Below the pieces are notes generated by a model. That model was not told the origin of the DNA and did not search any database. It saw only the letters and a program-made list of their open reading frames with translations. DNA of 64,000 nt from Begonia masoniana (lineage: Eukaryota > Streptophyta > Magnoliopsida > Cucurbitales > Begoniaceae): the NCBI GenBank assembly GCA_022432975.1, contig CM039515.1, forward strand, positions 14,758,583 to 14,822,582, read 5' to 3'. The translations under genes were made by a program, and so were the position numbers. Each line of letters opens with the position of its first letter. The first letter of the stretch is position 1. Positions 56,214 to 64,000 of the stretch are shown piece after piece.

Positions 56214-57338
56214 TGTAAATGCAAAGATATTGCATATAAGTTGACATTGATTTTTTGGCAATATATTATGAAAATAATATTTTATTCCATCATTATCGAA
56301 TTGTTAATTTATTTCATGGTGATCAAGAAATAGGTTATTCTGATTATTGGATGGCATCCTATTATCAATCATGAAGATTCTGTGAAAGAGAAAAATAAGG
56401 AAACAAGAATATTGGGAAAGTTATTGAAAAAGCAATAGACACTTGCATTTTGGAAATCTTTTATTTGGTAAGTCGGTTTGATGGAAATATAGCCAAATCT
56501 GCTGGGCTTCGAGTTCCCATGATTAATGGGATGATTTCCTAATTTATTGGGCGAATATCTGATTTGTTGGAGATACTTTCCTAAAGTATCACACGGTGTG
56601 TCACACAACCGAATTTGTTAAGATTTGTTTTCCTTAATTCTTGCGGTGTTATATCCAATTTGGTAACTGTTCTGAATCGATGATATGGAAGTTACCAAGG
56701 TTATTTAAAGCTTTCGTTTTCTGTGAAAGCTGGTTGACGACGGAGTTTTAATTTTTGTGTGCAAAGGTTTATTCGTTCTTTGTACCGTCGCTTTTCTTTC
56801 ACACCCAGTGTTTCTGCGTTTGGTTCTGTGATCGTTTTACACACTCTACCTAATCTGTGGATTTGATCATTTTATTGAGTGTGTTGTTTATTACATCCGA
56901 AGACTACGATCTGGTGTTCCAAGAGGTGTCCCAGGAGGCAATATTTTTTTATCTTCATTGAAGCTCAGTCTCGGGAGGAGGCTGCATCCGAACTCGGGAG
57001 GAGTTCTGTTACTTAGACAAGGGGAGCTTGTCGTTCTTGATCGTGGGCAAGGGGATCTTGCCATAACACGGATTCCGGGAGGAATCAACAACGAGAGGAT
57101 CTTGTTGTTATCTAGATCTCGAGAGAGGTCGTTCTAAAGTCGGGGGATCTCGCAAAAACAGTTTACTTGAGAAAGTTAGTTAGAGGTGGCGACAAAGATA
57201 AGAGAGAGTCTTTATTTGTATAAGTCCGATTGTCTTGTAACTTTGTGAACTCAAAGAAATGTTTTTATATCTGGGCGTGGCCCCGCAGACGTAGATTGGT
57301 TGCCGAACTGCGTTAACAACCTTCTGTCTCATTTATTT
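56214..57338 (+). mobile_element. Copia 3' LTR, duplicate
   Basis: Duplicate of 11858-12935, starting TGTAAATGC after CCAAAGGGAAAGAT and truncated at the same CTCATTTATTT / CCTCTCATTTTGACA junction, so the junction predates the duplication. It retains the AGACAAGGGGAGCTTGTC segment lost in copy 1. Confidence 0.7.
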
Positions 57339-59313
57339 CCTCTCATTTTGACATCCATCACCAGTTAAATTTAATTGATCTAAATTAAATTTAAAAAACT
57401 TCATATTGGCTATCTCAAAAAATATAGGGAATAATATGAGATGAAATTTTTATCACATGTTCAGCATATCGTGGGAATATAATATGAAAAGTTGGGTGAT
57501 TTTGCAACACTTGTACGATTTATTATAATTTTTTGACGTCTATTTTATAGAATATTGTTTAAAAAATTATAATAAATCGTACAAGAGTTGAAGAATCACG
57601 AAATCTTTTAGATTATCTTCTAATTATATGCTAAACATGTGGTAAGAATTTCAAGAAATTTTGATATTGATTGCTGTATTTTTTTTTTGAGAACGGGGGT
57701 CCACCACCGGGCTGACAAGGTTTATTTCAAACGTTTTTTATACTTCTAGGTTTAGTTCATTTAAAAATTTACTTGAAGTTGGTTTTTGTTCAGTACCTCA
57801 TACATCATGATTTAAATTGAATATTACCTTAGTTAAAATTTTGGTTACTTCAAAACAACTCATTATTTTGTTTTTTTAATAAATCTTCAACTATCTTTTG
57901 ATTTTCAGATATTTTTTCTTTGGCAATGAAAAGTGATTATGTTCACTGCAGTACTAGTTTTAATAACCCAATAGAAAGAAAATAAACTTAGTTTGAGGGT
58001 ATTATACAATTTACAAATTTATAATTTCTTAGTATTTAATATAAATTAATTACTAACAATATATATATTTCAATCATATATTACTCACCTACTTATATCT
58101 ATGCAACTAATTCGAGTTCTACCATCTCTAAATTAGCAAAAGCAATACGGCAAGAAAGTTTAAGAGAAAAAATCATATTATACTCGATAATCGTCTCAAA
58201 TTATTATGACTTACCATTAAATTAGAGCTCTCTAATAACATGCTTATTTCGAGGGAACATAGACTAAATTGATAGTGTTTTGTGTCTGTATTTTTAGTCG
58301 ATAGATCTCCAAAAACGCGTATGGACTAAATTAAATCTTTTGTTACGAATAATATTTCAAAGTCGGGTGAACTTTTCGAGAGTCCCAACATAGAATTTAC
58401 TTATCTTCAATTAAAAAAACTAGTATTTATTTGAATTTTCTTATTTTAAGATGTTCATAGAATCGTAGATTAACATTGTATTATATTTTAGGATAATTAT
58501 CGATTTTAACTATGTACTATGCACTTTATTTCCGTTAGTCCCTTATACTAAAATAATCGGCAAACCTAACCATGTACTTTGATTCTGTTATTAGTTTGAC
58601 TTTTCATCAATAATTTTGTTAAACCCTCATTTAAAAAATTACCAAACGATATTAGATTCACTTGAAATTTTTACCACACGTTCACTACTTAATGAAAAGA
58701 TAATATAAAAATTTTTGTGATTTTTTAACACATTTACGATTTATTGTAATTTTATTTTAGTAATTTATAAAACTATATAATAAATCATATAAGTTTTAGA
58801 AAATCACAAAAAAAATTTCTATTATCTACTCATGATGTGGTAAACATGTGAAAAAATGTTCAAATAAATCCAATATCGTTTAGTATTTATTTAAAAATTA
58901 ATTTATAAAGTAAATAAGAAACTGAGATTAATTTAAAAAAATACCAAAAGATATTGGATTTATTTGAATATTTTATTTAACATTGTATTATATTTTATTT
59001 GATGCTAAGAAAAATAGAGCACGAAGAAGGCCATAACAGTAGGAACCAAGACCTGGGCCCATTACCCCAATAAGTTAATAAAATACCCAGCCCAAAAATG
59101 ACATGAATCCTAGCTGTTAAACCCGATTCAGTAGTAAAGTGGACGGTTTAGATTACTCCATGCGTAGGCGGCCCCCACAAATTTGAATTCAAAAAATATT
59201 AACGTTACAACTTCAAAATAGTGCCTTCCCATAAAATACTCCATTTTCTTGCTGCGTTTCTCTCTCTAAAAAGCCGGGGTTACCCTTCGCCGGAGCTGGG
59301 GAATTTGGATTCA
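57339..59313. other. Upstream flank of kinesin copy 3
   Basis: Direct-orientation duplicate of 12936-14909 with both foldback elements (57430-57668 and 58641-58883) and the probable kinesin promoter/leader. Confidence 0.75.
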
Positions 59314-61918
59314 ATGGAGGATGCTTCAACTAAGAGTCTTTACCATTTTCATCTAACGCTCGCATCAAGAAAAGCTGAAGAAGCAGGTTAGTTTCTCTTT
59401 TTCTGTTTCAACCCTTCTTCTTTTGCATGGAGATTTGATAGAATGAAGAAAATGGCGGAAAGAAAATGGTATCCGTAAGGAAATCAGGAAATTTATATTG
59501 GTCAGTAAGTTTTGTAGAATTTATAAAATTATGAGACGGTGGGATCAATGTTTTTGTTTCAATTTTTAGGACTGTGACCTAATCTATGATTGAAAAATAT
59601 GAGTTTTTAGAGTATCGGAGAAGATTGATTTTGCTGAATATTGTAGCTTGGAGGCGATATGAAGCTTCAAGGTGGCTGCAAAGTTTAGTTGGTCCGATAA
59701 GTATTTCGAATCAACCAACAGAGAGAATTCATTTCTTGCCTAAGAAATGGCCTGGTTCTTTGTAATGCAATCAACAAAATTCACCCAGGATCAGTGCTCA
59801 AGGTAGAATGTGTTTTGATGATGAAAAGAGAGTTTTTCTTTTTGAGTAATTATTGTTCAGCCAATGAAGGAGCTCATGAATTCTTTCATTTTCCTACTAA
59901 TTGGTTTTGAGAATTTTTGAAGGTTGTTGAAAATCCATCAACTTCACAATCAATATCCCGCGAATTTCAGCCATTGCCGGCCTATCAGTACTTTGAGAAT
60001 GTTAGAAACTTTTTGGTCGCCATGGAAGAGTTGGAGCTTCCTGCTTTTGAAGCTTCTGATCTAGAAAGGGTAAATTACTTTCGGAAGTTAGTAATCGTCT
60101 GAATTTATGCATTTATGAGAGAAAGAACTGATTGAATCATTCTTCTGAGTCATCCTCAGGAGACATTAGACTCAGGATCAACAGCGAAGGTTGTGGACTG
60201 TATATTAGCTCTTAAATCTTTTTACGAGTGGAAGAAGATGAACAATGGAAATGGGTTTTAAAACATGTGAAATCTCCTATGGCTGTGCATTCTGCTAGTA
60301 GAATTCATTCGAGACCTCCATTATCGAATTCATCAGACCCTTGTCGGCGCTTGGAGATGTCTGCAATAAGTGAAAAACAGACAGCTTTTAAAATTGAAAA
60401 TGGGAACCTTGAAGGTTTGTTTGATGCCCTTCTCTCCTTCTCTCTCTCTCTCTCTCTCTCTCTGCCTATTTTTATGTTGATCAAATTCTTGTTACAGGCT
60501 ATTTGATTCTTACTATCTTGCTGAAAATTTTTCAGAATTAATCGTCAAGTCACTTGTTGATTGTTTGGTAGACAAAAAGGAAAACATTGATGGCAAGCTT
60601 CTCGCTTCCTTACGAAACCGAGATATGGTATTGATAATTTGTTGAGATGGTTTTTTTTTACTTCAGAATTTAACTTTGATTTTTATTTTTATTTGGGTTT
60701 TGTGATTCTATGTTTGTTTGCAGGATGGTGTTAGACAACTTAGGAAGATCATGTCAAGTTGTTTGCAAGAACAGCTTCAAGAAAAGCTTCCTGAGGTTAG
60801 TCTGATATCAATAGTTTTCAACTCCTTTTCTGGGTTGCCATGTATAAACACTAACTGATGAATAATACCATAGTTCCAATCAGTCTTAAGGGTTTTACAG
60901 AAAGAACAAAGCCGATCACCCGATCATTCGCCATTAACCGTTCTTGATACTTATCGAACCCAGATGATCCCAAGGTACATTCCTTTTATCCTCTTCTCCT
61001 AGTAATCAGGAACTTTTTGTTCTGCTTCATGAACTAAGAACAATGTATACATAAGAGTTACATAAAATACTTCATCCAACTGCATTCTTATAAAAAATAG
61101 ATATGCTTCGCGAGTACGGACTTGGAGTTATCATATAATCCATCTTGCTCGTTCTTTTGCTTACCGAAGATATTCGCAACCTAAGCTTCTAATCCATCGT
61201 ACTACATGTAGGAACTAAAATATTATACTATCAATTGCTAAACATATTTTCATTTGTTTAAAAGTGTGGCAGAGTTTATCAGGATAGAAGCAGCTACCAC
61301 CTCCAGTTATTTCAAACGCAAGAGAAGGAACTCATGGTATAATTCTTACTGTTCTTGAATTTCTAGTTTGAATTTAATTTTTGAAAAAATTGATTAGAAA
61401 TAGACTGTTCTTTCTATCTTTGTCCACGGATGCCTTACTCATTCAATTTGAAGTATGCATCCAAAACTTGAAAATACTTGAGATTGTTGCATACTTATGG
61501 AAGAAAATGTTCATATTGCAGAACCTGATATCTTTATATTCTAGAGCAAAAAAAGAGTTTGTAGGACATGCAATCACAGTTGCTGAGAGATCTGCAATAC
61601 ACCTAAGTATGAAGACAAATTTACACCATTTGTCTTAATTTTTCTTAATTTTACAGTTCTTCTTTGTTCGTAGGAAGCCAGGTTCAGGAGCTGTCTACTG
61701 CAGCCCTTTGGTTATCACAGGGTAGTTCTAGAGAACAGGAACTTGTACAATATGGTTCAAGATCTGAAGGGTTAGTGCAATTTCAACAGTATAAGTTTAA
61801 TAATGGATTATACTAAACAATGACTAAAACATCTAGGTACATACAGTTTACTGCAGAATTAGGCCGTCCTCAGAACATAGAAAGCAAAAACCGATAGATT
61901 TTATCGAGAGGATGGCTC
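59314..61918 (+). pseudogene. Truncated kinesin-14 (CH-domain type) pseudogene, copy 3
   Basis: Same exon order as copy 1: ATG at 59314, CH exon about 59923-60070, coiled-coil/neck exons near 60540-60975, STAAL exon near 61672-61765 (frameshifted by an extra T), GNIQVY-type exon ending in GGATGGCTCGG at about 61918. It shares the GA-run frameshift (near 59725). It has a private one-base loss in the fourth exon near 60262 and keeps a GT donor near 60415 where copies 1 and 2 have GA. It lacks both solo LTR insertions seen in the other copies, showing the empty target sites. The satellite begins within four bases of the exon end. Confidence 0.87.
61082..61086. other. Uninterrupted target site of LTR A2 in kinesin copy 3
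   Basis: A single GCATT in the context CAACTGCATTCTTATA, the empty form of the site duplicated around 16671-18757. Confidence 0.9.
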
Positions 61919-64000
61919 GGGGACCGAATTGTCAAAATAAAAAGTTCGGAGACTGAATTGAAAACTCCTCAAAGTTCGGGGACCGAATTGTCAAAATAAA
62001 AAGTTCGGAGACTGAATTGAAAACTCCTCAAAGTTCGGGGACCGAATTGTCAAAATAAAAAGTTCGGAGACTGAATTGAAAACTCCTCAAAGTTCGGGGA
62101 CCGAATTGTCAAAATAAAAAGTTCGGAGACTGAATTGAAAACTCCTCAAAGTTCGGGGACCGAATTGTCAAAATAAAAAGTTCGGGGACCGAATTGTCAA
62201 AATAAAAAGTTCGGAGACTGAATTGAAAACTCCTCAAAGTTCGGGGACCGAATTGTCAAAATAAAAAGTTCGGAGACTGAATTGAAAACTCCTCAAAGTT
62301 CGGGGACCGAATTGTCAAAATAAAAAGTTCGGAGACTGAATTGTCAAAATAAAAAGTTCGGAGACTGAATTGAAAAAAATAAAAAGTTCGGAGACTGAAT
62401 TGTCAAAATAAAAAGTTCGGAGACTGAATTGAAAACTCCTCAAAGTTCGGGGACCGAATTGTCAAAATAAAAAGTTCGGAGACTGAATTGAAAACTCCTC
62501 AAAGTTCGGGGACCGAATTGTCAAAATAAAAAGTTCGGAGACTGAATTGAAAACTCCTCAAAGTTCGGGGACCGAATTGTCAAAATAAAAAGTTCGGAGA
62601 CTGAATTGAAAACTCCTCAAAGTTCGGGGACTGAATTGAAAAATCCTCAAAGTTTGGGCTGCTCTAAGTGTCAAAATAAAAAGTTCGGAGACTGAATTGA
62701 AAACTCCTCAAAGTTTGGGCTGCTCTAAGTGTCAAAATAAAAAGTTCGGAGACTGAATTGTCAAAATAAAAAGTTCGGAGACTGAATTGAAAACTCCTCA
62801 AAGTTCGGGGACCGAATTGTCAAAATAAAAAGTTCAGGGACTGAATTGAAAACTCCTCAAAGTTCGGGGACCGAATTGTCAAAATAAAAAGTTCGGAGAC
62901 TGAATTGAAAACTCCTCAAAGTTCGGGGACCGAATTGTCAAAATAAAAAGTTCGGAGACTGAATTGAAAACTCCTCAAAGTTCGGGGACCGAATTGTCAA
63001 AATAAAAAGTTCGGAGACTGAATTGAAAACTCCTCAAAGTTCGGGGACCGAATTGTCAAAATAAAAAGTTCGGAGACTGAATTGAAAACTCCTCAAAGTT
63101 CGGGGACCGAATTGTCAAAATAAAAAGTTCGGGGACCGAATTGTCAAAATAAAAAGTTCGGGGACTGAATTGAAAACTCCTCAAAGTTCGGGGACCGAAT
63201 TGTCAAAATAAAAAGTTCGGAGACTGAATTGTCAAAATAAAAAGTTCGGAGACTGAATTGAAAACTCCTCAAAGTTCGGGGACTGAATTGAAAAAAATAA
63301 AAAGTTCAGGGACTGAATTGTCAAAATAAAAAGTTCGGGGACCGAATTGTCAAAATAAAAAGTTCGGAGACTGAATTGAAAACTCCTCAAAGTTCGGGGA
63401 CCGAATTGTCAAAATAAAAAGTTCGGAGACTGAATTGAAAACTCCTCAAAGTTCGGGGACCGAATTGTCAAAATAAAAAGTTCGGAGACTGAATTGAAAA
63501 CTCCTCAAAGTTCGGGGACCGAATTGTCAAAATAAAAAGTTCAGGGACTGAATTGAAAACTCCTCAAAGTTCGGGGACCGAATTGTCAAAATAAAAAGTT
63601 CGGAGACTGAATTGAAAACTCCTCAAAGTTTGGGCTGCTCTAAGTGTCAAAATAAAAAGTTCGGAGACTGAATTGAAAACTCCTCAAAGTTCGGGGACCG
63701 AATTGTCAAAATAAAAAGTTCGGGGACCGAATTGTCAAAATAAAAAGTTCTGGGATTGAAGTGAAAACTCCTCAAAGTTTAGAGACCGAATTGTCAAAAT
63801 AAAAAGTTCTGGGATTGAAGTGAAAACTCCTAAAAGTTCGGGGACCGAATTGTCAAAATAAAAAGTTCGGGGACTGAATTAAAAACTTCTCATAGCTCGG
63901 GGGCCGAATTGTCAAAATAAAAAGTTCGGAAACTGAATTGAAAACTCCTCAAAGTTTGGGCTGCTCTAAGTGTCAAAATAAAAAGTTCAGGGACTGAATT
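61917..64000 (+). repeat. 59-bp satellite SatA, homogeneous array A3, runs off the window
   Basis: The 29+30-bp dimer repeats with very few changes for more than 2 kb. Variation is mainly in the order of halves (29-bp half doubled near 62165, 63120 and 63345) and in the marker TTTGGGCTGCTCTAAG near 62655, 62715, 63630 and 63955. The contrast with the degraded arrays at 19609-28174 indicates recent amplification or gene conversion. Confidence 0.97.

Noticed and set aside
61917..64000. CRISPR-like array
   Set aside because: Repeats are contiguous with no unique spacers, and the context is a plant genome.

Overview
This window is repeat-dominated nuclear DNA from a flowering plant, probably a eudicot. 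I cannot name the species. The evidence is nested LTR retrotransposons with TG...CA ends and 5-bp target-site duplications (TSDs), Ty1/copia and Ty3/gypsy coding remnants, plant foldback elements, tRNA-derived SINEs, and intron-bearing fragments of a plant-type kinesin-14 with a calponin-homology (CH) domain. I see no gene that is clearly intact. Almost all short ORFs are chance frames in LTRs or satellites.

Layout. 1-4052: an LTR (family C) cut by the window edge, carrying a solo LTR of family A (100-2089). 4053-12935: the 3' part of a SIRE-like copia element (RNase H end, spacer, envelope-like ORF, LTR), split by a reverse family B LTR (4953-9843) that holds a forward LTR of the same family (5991-8380). 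12936-21379: kinesin upstream DNA with two foldback elements, a truncated kinesin-14 pseudogene (split by solo LTR 16671-18757), then a 59-bp satellite. At about 21379 everything turns over: 21380-35537 is the inverted counterpart (satellite, kinesin on the minus strand, upstream DNA), with its own private LTR insertions (21550-26490 with nested 21883-24627; 28563-31229). A copia LTR fragment (35545-36059) and a second, related satellite (36150-39575) follow.

39576-42209 looks low-copy and contains one convincing terminal exon (40225-40476, minus) of an unrecognised gene. 42210-48370 is a patchwork of Ty3/gypsy pieces (a reverse LTR with TATA box and polypurine tract, integrase pieces), SINEs and SINE-derived inverted chains. 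48371-50915 holds further LTR fragments, a copia gag scrap and a short 5' LTR with a primer-binding site, ending in a 100-N assembly gap (50916-51015). 52854-61918 is a direct second copy of 8568-19608 (LTR B end, envelope-like ORF, copia LTR, kinesin pseudogene) but without the solo LTR inside the kinesin. It runs into a very homogeneous 59-bp satellite that continues past the window end.

Two themes stand out. First, a kinesin-14 fragment that already carried disabling mutations was copied three times, each time attached to the same satellite, giving a palindrome plus a direct duplication; private solo LTRs with perfect TSDs give the relative order of events. Second, LTR families A, B and C, though largely different in sequence, share one layout: splice-donor and acceptor consensus sites bounding a 50-56-nt mini-exon, a conserved CCTTCGGGCCTACA motif, then a fast-changing array of hairpin repeats just before a second acceptor. 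Families A and D also carry arrays of the palindromic bZIP-type site TGACGTCA.
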